A stretch of DNA of 57,466 nucleotides, taken from positions 1-57,466 of IMG/VR virus record IMGVR_UViG_3300042338_000367; one strand, given 5' to 3'. The notes under the pieces were generated by a model. It was not told the DNA's origin and did no database searches. It saw only the letters and a program-made list of their open reading frames with translations. The stretch is from a virus. Numbering within the stretch: position 1 is the stretch's first letter; every line of letters begins with the position of its first letter. Below are positions 45,780-55,156 of this stretch, piece after piece. A program made the translations under genes and the position numbers.

Positions 45780-47226
45780 AGATAAACAAGAGTATCCAAT
45801 TGAATACCAAGTTTTTGCTCTGTCATTCAAGAACCCAGGTTCGATAGCATACTTTGATGCACAGTTGCCAGACGAAGTTGTAGGTGCAATACATGGGCAG
45901 TCTGGGATACATGAGTTCTATAAGGCAATGCTGTCTTATTTTCATGCAACCAAGCGTGAGGTTGTAGAACCAATTGCATTTAAGTCTTGGTTAGAATCTG
46001 AAACAGATATCCATGCAGCTCTTGGTGGATCTTCTGGTGTAGATACAATGATCAATGCTATTCTGAATCTAGAAACATCAGATCATGAATCTATTTCTCA
46101 GCTGCTAAAGCATAAGGCTAATAAAAGAAAGCAGCTGGACATACTCCAAGAGTTGCAAATCTTGCTTGTCCAAAAGGGTGAGAAGAATAATAAAGATGTA
46201 GCAAGAATCTCTGAGATAACTGCAGAGATAAAGAACTTAGAAAATGATTTAAATTTTAACCCACTTGACAGTGTTGCTACCGCTAATGATATCTCAAAAA
46301 GAGCTGCTTCCCTGTTAGAAATCCCAAGCTTTTTGCCGACACAATACAAGTCCCTCAATAGAGCTATGGGCTATACCGACGATGGTGGCTTCTTTAGAGG
46401 AGCAGTGCATGCCATAATCGCTCCATCGGGCAAGGGTAAAAGCACATTTGCAAAGTGCCTAATTAATCATTGGGCAGACACAGGATACAAAGTCTTGTAC
46501 GTTAACTTTGAGGAAGCTGTTCCGCACTGGGAGCGTGTACTCATGACCCAGATCATTGAGAAAAACGTCTACGCTGAAGCAGCTAATTGGAGCGACAAAG
46601 AGAAGGCACAAAACTTAGCTAAGTTTAAAGCAAAGCTAGATGAATGGGGAGATAGATTCATGGTAAAGCATGACCCAGACACCCCATACTTTGAGGACTT
46701 AGAAAAGTGGTTTAGAAGTATAATGGGTCATTCAGAACTTGTCCCGGACGTTATTGTTATTGACACAATACAATCGATGTTTACCAAAGGCGGAAAGGGT
46801 AAGCCACGTTGGGGTGAGTTCGAAGAAATGATGGTTAGATTAGAAAAACTTGCAAGAGACATGGATTGTGTTTTAATAATTACAGCTCAAGAAAACTCGA
46901 ACAGAATGAAAGAAAGAAGAGAAGTAGTACAGCAGTCTGATACTGGAGGATCACTTTCGATCCAGCAGAAGTGTGCTGTAACTATCTTCATCACTGAAAA
47001 GAAATTAATCAGTGGAGATGATTCTGAAGATGAAAACATAATGCAGTTGCAAATTCCTAAGAACAGAATTACTGGCTCAACATACACATACAATTCTCCA
47101 TTGGTCAAGTACGTAGATCAGCATAAGAAGTATGTGGAGTATGAACCAATAACAAGTGAGTCCTATTCAAAGATAGTCAACGCTGATGATATTAAAGAAC
47201 TAATCGAGAGCATAAACATACTCTAA
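45760..47226 (+). CDS. dnaB: DnaB-like replicative DNA helicase
   Basis: 488 residues, as for DnaB (about 470). Unwinds DNA ahead of the fork. A helical N-terminal domain (residues 1-120), linker helix around 135-175, and RecA-type motor: Walker A APSGKGKST (residues about 221-229), Walker B VIVIDTIQSM (about 331-340), then VLIITAQENSNR (motif H3-like) and a final arginine-finger region around KNRITGS. Overlaps the nuclease upstream by 20 bases. Works with the primase and DnaE polymerase downstream. Confidence 0.87.
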   Translation: MTENQTEDKQEYPIEYQVFALSFKNPGSIAYFDAQLPDEVVGAIHGQSGIHEFYKAMLSYFHATKREVVEPIAFKSWLESETDIHAALGGSSGVDTMINAILNLETSDHESISQLLKHKANKRKQLDILQELQILLVQKGEKNNKDVARISEITAEIKNLENDLNFNPLDSVATANDISKRAASLLEIPSFLPTQYKSLNRAMGYTDDGGFFRGAVHAIIAPSGKGKSTFAKCLINHWADTGYKVLYVNFEEAVPHWERVLMTQIIEKNVYAEAANWSDKEKAQNLAKFKAKLDEWGDRFMVKHDPDTPYFEDLEKWFRSIMGHSELVPDVIVIDTIQSMFTKGGKGKPRWGEFEEMMVRLEKLARDMDCVLIITAQENSNRMKERREVVQQSDTGGSLSIQQKCAVTIFITEKKLISGDDSEDENIMQLQIPKNRITGSTYTYNSPLVKYVDQHKKYVEYEPITSESYSKIVNADDIKELIESINIL

Positions 47227-47233
47227 GGAAAAT

Positions 47234-48031
47234 ATGATACAAATAGAAACACAACAGTTAAAAGATTTCCAAACATGTGAAAGACTATATGATTTTAGGC
47301 ACCTTGAGAAATTGCCAGAAACAATAGGTGAAAGAAAATTAAATTCACTTAAGTTTGAAACTACAATTAAAGCAATTGTTAATCATTTCTTTTATCAAAA
47401 ACAAAATGGACGCACACCGTCCTATGCCTCACTGTTACACAAGTGGGAAAAGCTTTGGTTTCCTAAGGACACTACGCCCTACGACATTGTCCACGAACAG
47501 CATGAAAGCCTGTATGGCAACATGGCAAGCTTGACTAGCAAAGCTGCAGCAGTTCTGTTAGAGATGGTAGAAAACTTTAGTGATCCAGATATCATTCCTA
47601 TGGGTATAGGTCTTGAATACACAGCTCCAGTAACGCCAAACATTGGTGTCAATGACATGTTTGATCTTGTATATAAGAAAAACGGTAAGGTCTATGTTGT
47701 TAAATGGGTATTCAATCACAAGCTAAAGTTTGAGAATAGTTACGTAATTGACTTTGCCCTCATGCATGTTGGTTATTTTAATAAGTTTGGCGATAGAATA
47801 AAAGACACCAAATTTGGCTACTTTGATTTAATGAATCAAAAGTCTGGGTTCAACGAAGTTGTTGTGCAGAAAGCTGATATAGAAGCTCTAAAGTACTGGT
47901 GTGATTCACTGCATGATGAAAAGATTTTCCCATCTAGAAGAGGGCTTACAGCATACTGCAAGGTGTGTCCTTATGATAAGCCTTGTTCAAAGTGGGTTCT
48001 ATGGGCAAAAAAGGAGAAAGACAATGGCTAA
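47234..48031 (+). CDS. Fe-S RecB/Cas4-like protein with degenerate nuclease site
   Basis: 265 residues. One N-terminal cysteine (Cys15 in FQTCERLYDF) and three C-terminal (Cys242, Cys245, Cys251) match the four-Cys iron-sulfur plan of Cas4/AddB-like nucleases. The core has GVNDMFDLV, but where an acidic residue is expected two before the active-site Lys it reads VVK (Val155-Val156-Lys157), so the D/ExK motif looks lost. It may be a structural or DNA-binding member, perhaps acting with the helicase. Compare the intact motif VDYKTG in the relative at 54332. Confidence 0.6.
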   Translation: MIQIETQQLKDFQTCERLYDFRHLEKLPETIGERKLNSLKFETTIKAIVNHFFYQKQNGRTPSYASLLHKWEKLWFPKDTTPYDIVHEQHESLYGNMASLTSKAAAVLLEMVENFSDPDIIPMGIGLEYTAPVTPNIGVNDMFDLVYKKNGKVYVVKWVFNHKLKFENSYVIDFALMHVGYFNKFGDRIKDTKFGYFDLMNQKSGFNEVVVQKADIEALKYWCDSLHDEKIFPSRRGLTAYCKVCPYDKPCSKWVLWAKKEKDNG

Positions 48032-48695
48032 GAAAGATATTCTAGATGAGATACTTGCAGAAAAACCTGTGCTCTCACAGATTAAAGAAGAAGATGTAAT
48101 TCTAGAACCTTTACTTGAGGAGATAGGATTGATAGAGGACGAAAACATAAGCTCATTTGTTAGATCAATCTTAGTAAGATCGACTGATTTTTGGCTAATG
48201 CCGTCGAGCTTTTCTGGTAAGTACCATCCAAAAGACGAGCATGGAGAAGGGGGCAATGTGCTCCATACCAAGAGAGTGATGCGCGTTGCCCAAATACTTG
48301 CAGAGTCATATGGTTTAACTGACGAAGAAAAAGACATGGTGTTTGCTGCCGTGCTACTCCATGATATCAAAAAGGGGAATAGGTATGGAGATGACACAAA
48401 ATTTACTTATGACCCAATGCATCCATATACCGTTGGACAGTTTGTTAAAAAGTGTCAAGACGAAGATAGGAAGTTTGCTTCAGAGTCTCAATCATCTACC
48501 TTGTATCTAGCTGAAGATATCGTACAATCTATACTTAGATTAGTTCGCTGTCACTTGGGACCATGGTCACCAGTTCCTGAGACTAGTCCGGTCACATACC
48601 TGGATATGATCGTTCATATCGCAGACAATGTTGCGTCTAAGGTAGACTATGTTGTTGATGGTAAAGATATAAAAGAAGATAGATGGAATGTTTAA
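48024..48695 (+). CDS. HD-domain phosphohydrolase
   Basis: 223 residues. The frame extends upstream to 47901, but ATG 48024 with GGAG 8 bases upstream is preferred; it overlaps the RecB/Cas4-like gene by eight bases. NVLHTKRVMRVAQ (His about 81), LLHDIKKG (HD about 113-114), RCHLGPWS and VHIADNVASK form the HD metal site with the family's usual order. Possible dNTP, oligonucleotide or cyclic-nucleotide hydrolase; the substrate cannot be read. Confidence 0.75.
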   Translation: MAKKDILDEILAEKPVLSQIKEEDVILEPLLEEIGLIEDENISSFVRSILVRSTDFWLMPSSFSGKYHPKDEHGEGGNVLHTKRVMRVAQILAESYGLTDEEKDMVFAAVLLHDIKKGNRYGDDTKFTYDPMHPYTVGQFVKKCQDEDRKFASESQSSTLYLAEDIVQSILRLVRCHLGPWSPVPETSPVTYLDMIVHIADNVASKVDYVVDGKDIKEDRWNV

Positions 48696-48864
48696 CGCCG
48701 ACACAGATAATATTCTCTTAAAAAGATTTACAATTGCTAAAAAACTAGAGTATTATATTGAGGAATCTATATATTATAGAACTCACTCGGACTCAATCAA
48801 TATTAATTCAAGAAAGGTTTTGTGGCGTATTCAAGACGCCGAGGGAAAAACTCAGATTAAATGA
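48688..48864 (+). CDS. Small hypothetical protein (58 aa)
   Basis: 58 residues, overlapping the HD gene by eight bases and the primase ATG by four (ATGA). Tight coupling between two real genes supports it being real. The sequence is helical and basic (MFNADTDNILLKRFTIAKKL, then RKVLWRIQDAEG). May be a primase partner. No family recognised. Confidence 0.6.
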   Translation: MFNADTDNILLKRFTIAKKLEYYIEESIYYRTHSDSININSRKVLWRIQDAEGKTQIK

Positions 48865-50054
48865 AAATTAATAAAGATAATAAATTCCTATCTAACTGGA
48901 GCCTATACGAGGTGGCTAGATATGTTCCATCTCTAGAAAGAGTTATACGAGATAAGGACAAAATTATTTCCCTTGAGGAAGTTCCAGACTATGCCGAAAA
49001 GAATAACAATATAGGCATATACACTTCAGTATTTGCCTACGACACCGCAGAGTTTACAAAAGCTAGTAGGTTGGGTCCACTCTATTTTGATATTGACAAC
49101 AAAGATTTTGGTATCGCTCAGCAAGATTGTATTAAGTTATACGAACATTTATTGAAGTATGTTCCAGCTGAATCAATACTTGTTTACTTTACTGGTAAAA
49201 AAGGTTTTCATATAGAGTGTGAACCAATCGCCCTTGGCATAAGCCCAGGCAACAACCTGCCAAAGATATTTAGATATATAGCTACAGATATGGTCAAGAA
49301 GCTGTCATTGACAAGCTTAGACTTTAGCGTGTATGATCTTAGAAGAATGTGGAGATTACCTGGGTCTATTCATCAGGATACAAAGCTTTACAAGACACTT
49401 TTAAATCCGTTTAATGGTGAAAAGAATTACGCCTACGAAGAGTTTGACGTTATTAAAGAGTATGCATCACAAAAAAGATCACTAGATGTAGCTGAGCAGA
49501 TTTTTAGTTACAAAGCAAATGAATGGTACAGAGAAAATATCTATAACCTAGAAGAAGATTCTAAGAAGAAAGATAACCCTTTAGACTACTTTAACAAGTA
49601 TGGTTCAAAAGCTTTCAAAACATTAGCACCGTCAGCAAAGGTATTCGATAAAGAAGCATTGATACACAACTGCAGCGCCATTAAACGATTGCATGAGCAA
49701 GCAGAAGAAAGCCATTACCTTGAACATGAAGCTAGATTATTCCTCTGTTCTATCTTGACCTACACGGAAGATTCAATCAAATATCTCCATGAGATTTTAA
49801 GTTGTTGTCATGATTACAATTTTGAAAAGTCTTCTGCTCATATCAATGATTGGATTAAGAGAAGACAGATGGGCATTGGTGGAAGACCATACACATGCGA
49901 ACGAGCTAACTCTGTGGGTGTAGGTTGTGGTGAATGTAATTTGGAAAAGAAAAACAAATGGGCTCAGATTGGGAACAAGTATGTTGAGACTACAGAAAAG
50001 TCTTCGCCATCACCAATAAGATACGCATATAAGACGACCAAAAAGGAAGATTAA
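48861..50054 (+). CDS. Archaeo-eukaryotic-type DNA primase with Fe-S-like C-terminus
   Basis: 397 residues. The catalytic half shows AEP motifs: LYFDIDNK (DxD, about residues 76-79), YFTGKKGFHIE (about 112-120) and LDFSVYDLRRMWRLPGS (about 150-168). The C-terminal half has cysteines HNCSAI (about 270), CSILTY, YTCERANSVGVGCGEC (about 345-360), spaced like the iron-sulfur domain of the primase large subunit, so small- and large-subunit functions may be fused. Makes RNA primers for the DnaE polymerase. Overlaps the 58-aa gene by four bases. Confidence 0.78.
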   Translation: MKINKDNKFLSNWSLYEVARYVPSLERVIRDKDKIISLEEVPDYAEKNNNIGIYTSVFAYDTAEFTKASRLGPLYFDIDNKDFGIAQQDCIKLYEHLLKYVPAESILVYFTGKKGFHIECEPIALGISPGNNLPKIFRYIATDMVKKLSLTSLDFSVYDLRRMWRLPGSIHQDTKLYKTLLNPFNGEKNYAYEEFDVIKEYASQKRSLDVAEQIFSYKANEWYRENIYNLEEDSKKKDNPLDYFNKYGSKAFKTLAPSAKVFDKEALIHNCSAIKRLHEQAEESHYLEHEARLFLCSILTYTEDSIKYLHEILSCCHDYNFEKSSAHINDWIKRRQMGIGGRPYTCERANSVGVGCGECNLEKKNKWAQIGNKYVETTEKSSPSPIRYAYKTTKKED

Positions 50055-50056
50055 GT

Positions 50057-50260
50057 ATGAACATAAGAAATCCAGATGACGTAATCGGAGTGTGCTCCGA
50101 ATGTAAATCAGATCAACCAATGAGATATATGGAGAACAGCCCATTTGCCCAAGAGGGCAAAGCAGTTACCTGTAAATACTGCGGAGGTGTAGTTATAATA
50201 ACGTACAGAGAAACCAGAGACGACTCCCTTAACGGTTCAGACAGAGAAAGAGGAATCTAA
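50057..50260 (+). CDS. Small zinc-ribbon protein
   Basis: 67 residues between primase and polymerase. Two CxxC pairs (VCSECKSD and TCKYCGG) about 25 residues apart form a zinc ribbon. Acidic, polar C-terminus. Likely a nucleic-acid-binding or replisome adaptor, judged by its position. Confidence 0.6.
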   Translation: MNIRNPDDVIGVCSECKSDQPMRYMENSPFAQEGKAVTCKYCGGVVIITYRETRDDSLNGSDRERGI

Positions 50261-53200
50261 TTGAAGAATTGGACTAACCTCCACAATCATACAACCTACT
50301 CCATGCTAGACGGGCACGGGAAGGTAGAACAGTACTTTGCGAAAGCAAAGGACCTAGGAATGGTTGGACTAGCCACCACTGATCATGGCAATATACACTC
50401 ATGGTTAGACTTCTACGACGCTGGAGTGGCAACAGGGGTTAAGCCAATACTTGGTTCTGAATTTTATCAGGCTAGAAAAACTAGATTTGATAGAGACGAA
50501 GAAGAAAGATCAGGCCCTGCAAAAAATGAATGGGAACAACGTGGCCCGTACCACATAACTATTCTGGCTAAGAACAACGAAGGTTATCATAATATTATCA
50601 AGATATCTTCTAAGTCATACCTAGAGGGATACTATGTCAAGCCAAGAATTGATCACGAATTAATTGCAGCACACTCTTCTGGCTTAATAGTTTTGTCCGG
50701 ATGTCTCAATGGTGAAGTGGCTCAAGCCCTCTTGAGAGGTGACACCAAGTTTGCCCTAGAGTCAGCCGCAAAGATGCAAGACATTGTTGGGAAAGAAAAT
50801 TACTTTATTGAAATTCAAAACCATGGTCTTCCTGAACAAATCAAAATAACTCAAGGCTTAATTGACATTGCACAAAAGATAGGTGCAAAGATAGTGCCAA
50901 CAGGTGACTGCCACTATGTGCATAAGGAAGATGCTAGAGCACATGACATAATGTTGTGCGTGTCCACTAACTCTAATATAAACACAGAAAATAGATTCTC
51001 TTTTAGCGGAGATAATTTCTATCTAAAATCTTATGATGAGATGGCAACAGTATTCCCTGAAGATTGGTTGAAGAATACTTTAGAAATATCTTCAATGGTT
51101 GATGTCAATTTAAAGTTTGGCGATCTTCACTTCCCACATTTCCCATTGCCAGAGGGAACCAACACGGATGATCATCTAGATCTATTGGCTTGGGATGGAC
51201 TTAAGAAAAAGTACGGAGACCCGTTGCCAGAAGAAGTACTCCATAGAGCTCAGCATGAACTCAGAGTAGTCAAGGAAATGGGATACCCAGAATACTTCTT
51301 GGTTGTTTCTGATCTAGTTCAATGGGCTAAGTCTAACAACATTAGAGTTGGGTGGGGTAGAGGCTCTGCTGCAGGCAGCATCTTGTCATATGCATTGGGC
51401 ATTACTAATCTTGACCCACTTAAATTTGGGTTGATGTTTGAAAGATTTCTAGTAGAGGGTAGAAAGTCAATGCCTGACATCGATCTGGACTTCGACGACA
51501 GACATAGAGACAAGGTAATCAACTATGCTAGAGAGAAATATGGTGACGATAAAGTAGCCCATATTTGTACGTTTAACAAAACTGGAGCCAGACAGTCCAT
51601 ACGTGATGCAGCACGCGCTTTGGCCTACGATTTTATAGGTGGTGACAAGATAGCCAAACTGGTCCCTGCGCCTGTCCTGGGCGTTGCTAAGAGCCTCTCA
51701 GAGTGCATGGAGACACCTGAGTTCAGACAGATGTATGACTCAGATGATGACTCTAAACTAATTGTAGATACAGCCTTTGGGTTAGAAGGTCTCATAAGAC
51801 AGACGGGTATGCACGCTGCAGGGGTTGTTATATCCAGAGAGCCGCTGACAGACTATCTCCCAATCATGAAGAAGGGTGTTGACAACCCTGTCATAACCCA
51901 GTGGGACATGGGCAGAGTAGAACAGTGCGGCCTATTAAAGATTGACTTCCTTGGCCTTAGAAACCTTGGCGTGATTGACGAGTGCATTAAGTTAGTCAAT
52001 AAAAATAGAGGCATATTGATAGACGTAGACAAGATACCCCTGGACGATTATAAGACGTATCAGGAACTTTGCAAAGGTAATGCAATAGGTGTTTTCCAAC
52101 TTGAGTCAACTGGGATGCGTGAACTAATGGTGCAGTTGCAACCACAAGATGTTCAAGACATCATGGCTCTAATTTCATTGTATCGTCCAGGCCCAATGGG
52201 ATCTGGCATGGATAAGTTATATATTTCTAGAAAGCATTCAAAGTCATCAATTCAATATGATCATCCTAATTTAGAAAAAGTGTTAGGCCCATCACTAGGA
52301 ATCATGCTTTACCAGGAAGATGTTTTGGGAGTCGCTAGAGAACTAGCAGGGTTCAGTACAGCAGAAGCTGATGACTTAAGAAAAGTAATTGGTAAAAAAT
52401 TGATGGACAAGATCGCATTGTTCAGAGGAGAGTTTGTCAAAGGCTGCATGGAGAAGTCAGATATATCTGAGGACAAAGCAAATAAAATATATTCTGATAT
52501 CGAATACTTCGGTGGGTACGGGTTTAACAGAGCACACGCAGCAAGCTATGCGATGATTTCATACATAACTGCGTACCTTAAGGCAAACTATACAGCGGAA
52601 TACATGGCTGCACTCCTGTCTTCTGTTACTGGAAACAAGGATAAGCTGGCCTTGTATCTTTCTGACTGTAGAAAGCTTGGGATAAAAGTTTTAAGCCCTT
52701 CTATTAATAAGTCAGTAGAAGAGTTCACCGTAATCGATGAAGCAACAATCATCTTTGGACTCTCTGCAATCAACGGAATTGGCTATGCAGTATCGGAGGC
52801 AATACTTTCTTCAAGAGATCAAGACAACCCTTACACTTCGATGCATGACTTCTTAAGACGAACTGGTCCAGCGGTACTAAAGAAATCAACCATTGAACAC
52901 CTAGCTAATGCTGGTGCTCTTGACGAATTAATTAGCGAAGTATATGACCAGGACTTCGGAAGACAAACCGAGCTTACTATTTTAGAAAAAGAAAAAGAAG
53001 AGCTAGGGATATATGTTTCCAAGAATCCAGTTGATGGTGTTTGGGATCTTCTTTCTAAGAATATAGATTATGAAATCATAGAAGTAGCAGATTTACAAGC
53101 CGGATCTAGAGTTAACTTGGGTGGAATCATTTCCTCGTCAAAGAAAATGATAACTAAAAAAGGCGCTAAGATGTATAAGTTTAATTTACAAGACATATCT

Positions 53201-53587
53201 TCTGACATTGAAGTTATAGTCTTTCCTAGAGAAGCAAAGAAGTTTGATGATGACTACTTCCAAAACGGTGACGTAGTTATGCTTACAGGAGCTGTGAACA
53301 AAGACGGAGATGAAGAGAACCTAATCAGTAAGATACTTTTAAACAGTTGTGAAAAATTAGATCTTTCAAACTTCTCTGGAGGAACACCTATATATCTAAA
53401 AGTAGATTCAGATATAAGTGCAGAGACTTTAAAAAAGATGTATGCTATAATTAATGCAACAGATGGAGGCTCATATGTGTTTTTATCTTACAAAGAAAAC
53501 GGAAAAACTTTAAGCTTTAAATTTAAAAAGAAAACTTCTATATCAGTTAAAGATAAATTGAACTCATTATTATCGGAGAAAGTATGA
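50261..53587 (+). CDS. dnaE: DNA polymerase III alpha subunit (DnaE-like)
   Basis: 1108 residues (E. coli DnaE 1160). Starts with TTG directly after the previous stop, with AGAGGAA upstream. PHP domain (LHNHTTYSMLDG residues 6-17, TTDHGN about 38-43), palm/fingers with GWGRGSAAGSILSYALGI and the catalytic PDIDLDFDD (about 406-414), YGFNRAHAASYA, and a C-terminal OB domain (RVNLGGIISS, YKFNLQDIS). The main replicative polymerase of the phage. Ends in ATGA overlap with the next gene. Confidence 0.92.
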   Translation: MKNWTNLHNHTTYSMLDGHGKVEQYFAKAKDLGMVGLATTDHGNIHSWLDFYDAGVATGVKPILGSEFYQARKTRFDRDEEERSGPAKNEWEQRGPYHITILAKNNEGYHNIIKISSKSYLEGYYVKPRIDHELIAAHSSGLIVLSGCLNGEVAQALLRGDTKFALESAAKMQDIVGKENYFIEIQNHGLPEQIKITQGLIDIAQKIGAKIVPTGDCHYVHKEDARAHDIMLCVSTNSNINTENRFSFSGDNFYLKSYDEMATVFPEDWLKNTLEISSMVDVNLKFGDLHFPHFPLPEGTNTDDHLDLLAWDGLKKKYGDPLPEEVLHRAQHELRVVKEMGYPEYFLVVSDLVQWAKSNNIRVGWGRGSAAGSILSYALGITNLDPLKFGLMFERFLVEGRKSMPDIDLDFDDRHRDKVINYAREKYGDDKVAHICTFNKTGARQSIRDAARALAYDFIGGDKIAKLVPAPVLGVAKSLSECMETPEFRQMYDSDDDSKLIVDTAFGLEGLIRQTGMHAAGVVISREPLTDYLPIMKKGVDNPVITQWDMGRVEQCGLLKIDFLGLRNLGVIDECIKLVNKNRGILIDVDKIPLDDYKTYQELCKGNAIGVFQLESTGMRELMVQLQPQDVQDIMALISLYRPGPMGSGMDKLYISRKHSKSSIQYDHPNLEKVLGPSLGIMLYQEDVLGVARELAGFSTAEADDLRKVIGKKLMDKIALFRGEFVKGCMEKSDISEDKANKIYSDIEYFGGYGFNRAHAASYAMISYITAYLKANYTAEYMAALLSSVTGNKDKLALYLSDCRKLGIKVLSPSINKSVEEFTVIDEATIIFGLSAINGIGYAVSEAILSSRDQDNPYTSMHDFLRRTGPAVLKKSTIEHLANAGALDELISEVYDQDFGRQTELTILEKEKEELGIYVSKNPVDGVWDLLSKNIDYEIIEVADLQAGSRVNLGGIISSSKKMITKKGAKMYKFNLQDISSDIEVIVFPREAKKFDDDYFQNGDVVMLTGAVNKDGDEENLISKILLNSCEKLDLSNFSGGTPIYLKVDSDISAETLKKMYAIINATDGGSYVFLSYKENGKTLSFKFKKKTSISVKDKLNSLLSEKV

Positions 53588-53949
53588 CAACTGGAAACTT
53601 CTATAAGAATCCTTCGACTAAAGACTGTTGGGTGTATTGCTCTTCTTGTAGCAGATGCCAGGACAAGGGAAGATATACCAAGTGCAACAAGTGCAGTGGA
53701 AGATATGACCCTAACGGATGCATAGATACGGACAACGGTGATTTTTGTGATTGCAAGAATGGAATTCTCCGCTGGAAGACAAAGAGTGGGAAGGTCTTGA
53801 TGTCTAGGTTCAAGGCAAATCCATTTAAGGGAAACGTTAGATACGAAAAGAAGTCAGAAGATGAAAGAGACTGGGATTCGTACCTAAAGGATATGAGAAA
53901 CAAGATGGGTGATCCAAACTGGAACCCAGTTAGCATTTACGAGGATTAA
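53584..53949 (+). CDS. Cysteine-rich (zinc finger-like) protein
   Basis: 121 residues; overlaps dnaE by four bases. The first 60 residues hold twelve cysteines, many as CxxC (CWVYC, CSSCSRCQD, KCNKCSG, CIDTDN, CDC), reminiscent of DnaJ-type zinc repeats. The remainder is basic then acidic. Probably a metal-binding nucleic-acid or protein-interaction domain attached to replication. Function unknown. Confidence 0.55.
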   Translation: MTTGNFYKNPSTKDCWVYCSSCSRCQDKGRYTKCNKCSGRYDPNGCIDTDNGDFCDCKNGILRWKTKSGKVLMSRFKANPFKGNVRYEKKSEDERDWDSYLKDMRNKMGDPNWNPVSIYED

Positions 53950-53950
53950 T

Positions 53951-54157
53951 ATGTTAGGAAAAGAAAACGGTAGAATGTTATTAAACAATGTCAAACTGAT
54001 TGAATACGATCAGGGTGGAGATACTCAGAGCTTCTTTTTGCAGCTGGGAGTGGTTGGTTTTTATGCTACAGAAGAAGAGTTACATGATGTATATGGTTTA
54101 TTGAATTACTATTTCAATATAGATTCGGTAAACAATACAGTTATTTCAGTAGATTAG
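53951..54157 (+). CDS. Small hypothetical protein
   Basis: 68 residues from ATG 53951 (AGGA site); the in-frame ATG at 53909 lies inside the upstream gene and is disfavoured. LLNNVKLIEY, FFLQLGVVGFYATEEEL and VNNTVISVD suggest a small alpha/beta fold. No family recognised. Confidence 0.5.
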   Translation: MLGKENGRMLLNNVKLIEYDQGGDTQSFFLQLGVVGFYATEEELHDVYGLLNYYFNIDSVNNTVISVD

Positions 54158-54164
54158 GAGAGTT

Positions 54165-54335
54165 ATGTCTTGGCCATATTTAGAAGATGATTTCATGGAG
54201 ATAGGCGATAGTGGTTGGAGATCATTTGGTGAAAGTATGTACAAAAATATACATACTGGAGAAATTATAAACGAAGATGGTGTAGAGTGTGACGAACAAG
54301 GAAAGCCGATATCTGAAGATGTCGATGGAGAATGA
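54165..54335 (+). CDS. Small acidic hypothetical protein (56 aa)
   Basis: 56 residues with TAGGAG seven bases before ATG, ending with TGA overlapping the next ATG. Very acidic (SWPYLEDDFMEIGDSGWRSF, then many Asp/Glu). Good ribosome site and tight packing make it likely real. Might be a DNA mimic or partner protein. Confidence 0.55.
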   Translation: MSWPYLEDDFMEIGDSGWRSFGESMYKNIHTGEIINEDGVECDEQGKPISEDVDGE

Positions 54336-55127
54336 TGAAATTACAACTAATAGAAGATATAGATCCACTACAGAAACTAACTTTAACAGATTTTAGTTAT
54401 TCAAGAATAGACACATATGAGATGTGCCCATCAAAGTATTTTTTTTCTTACATAAAGAAAGAACCAAGACAGTTCAACGCTCCGGCAATTCTTCGGAAAT
54501 ATAATCCACTCGGTATTAGAAGATAACGTTTCAGACGTTACTCCAATAGAACATAGTTCTTTAATTGAGAAATACGAAGAGCATAATAAGTCTTTCAACC
54601 CCAACAACCAGATCCCTCAAGTTCTGCTCGACGCTGGTGCAACTATATTAGATGACTTCTTTGACCTGTACGGTGGAACTACTTTTAATGTTCATAAAAA
54701 GGAGCTTGGATTTAGTTTTGTTTTAGGAAACTATTCTATAAATGGGTTCATAGACAGGGTAGATATCAATGGTGATACTGTAGAAATCGTCGACTACAAG
54801 ACTGGTAAACGTGAGGTTGCAGCTAAAGACATACACAAGAACTTGCAACTTGGTATATATGCATTGGCAGCATCAATGTTATTTCCGGGCAGTAAGATCA
54901 AGGCTTCTCTTCACTATCTAAGAACTGGAAGAATCAAATCTCACGAATACACAGAAGAAGATTTGGAACTTGCTAAGAGTTCTCTTATCGATAGAATCAA
55001 TACAATAATGAATGACGTTAATTTTTCTCCAACAAAGAACGAAAGAGTCTGTTCTTTCTGCGACCACGCTCAGAGTGGAGCATGTGCTACTGGTGCTGTC
55101 AGACTGAGAAAGTTTAATAGGGCATAG
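54332..55127 (+). CDS. Cas4/RecB-like Fe-S nuclease; needs one +1 frameshift at CGG
   Basis: Two reading frames make one protein of about 264 residues. Zero frame (54332-54493, ending APAIL) holds EMCPSKYFFSYI with the N-terminal Cys; its stop is at 54524-54526. The +1 frame from GGA 54495 gives GNIIHSVLEDN, the usual 'G..iH..le' segment of RecB-type nucleases, then GFIDRVDING, VEIVDYKTG (D and DxK intact), LQLGIYA (QxxxY-like) and CSFCDHAQSGAC (C-terminal Fe-S cysteines). Skipping C of CGG 54494 joins the parts with the expected conserved Gly. If not shifted, only a useless 64-aa peptide forms. Probable 5'-3' exonuclease or repair/recombination factor. Confidence 0.72.
54494..54497 (+). other. 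+1 frameshift site 2 (CTT CGG AAA)
   Basis: In-frame CGG 54494-54496 preceded by CTT. Omitting C and reading GGA gives AIL-GNIIH. CTT before a poor Arg codon resembles the P-site context of Ty1 (CUU-AGG-C) +1 shifting and CUU before UGA in prfB. The zero-frame stop is eleven codons downstream. Confidence 0.7.
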
Positions 55128-55128
55128 T

Positions 55129-55156
55129 AAAAAGCCCCCTGGTTTCCCAGGGGGCT
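55129..55156 (-). terminator. Terminator for the minus-strand gene
   Basis: AGCCCCCTGG (55133-55142) / CCAGGGGGCT (55147-55156), four-base loop. On the minus strand it is followed by TTTTT (AAAAA at 55129-55133 on +), so it terminates leftward transcription. On the + strand it lacks a U-run, so it may stop plus-strand transcription less well. Confidence 0.75.

Noticed and set aside
47901-48023. Longer start for the HD-domain gene
   Set aside because: The extra 41 codons overlap the conserved Cys-rich end of the upstream gene; ATG 48024 has a proper GGAG site.
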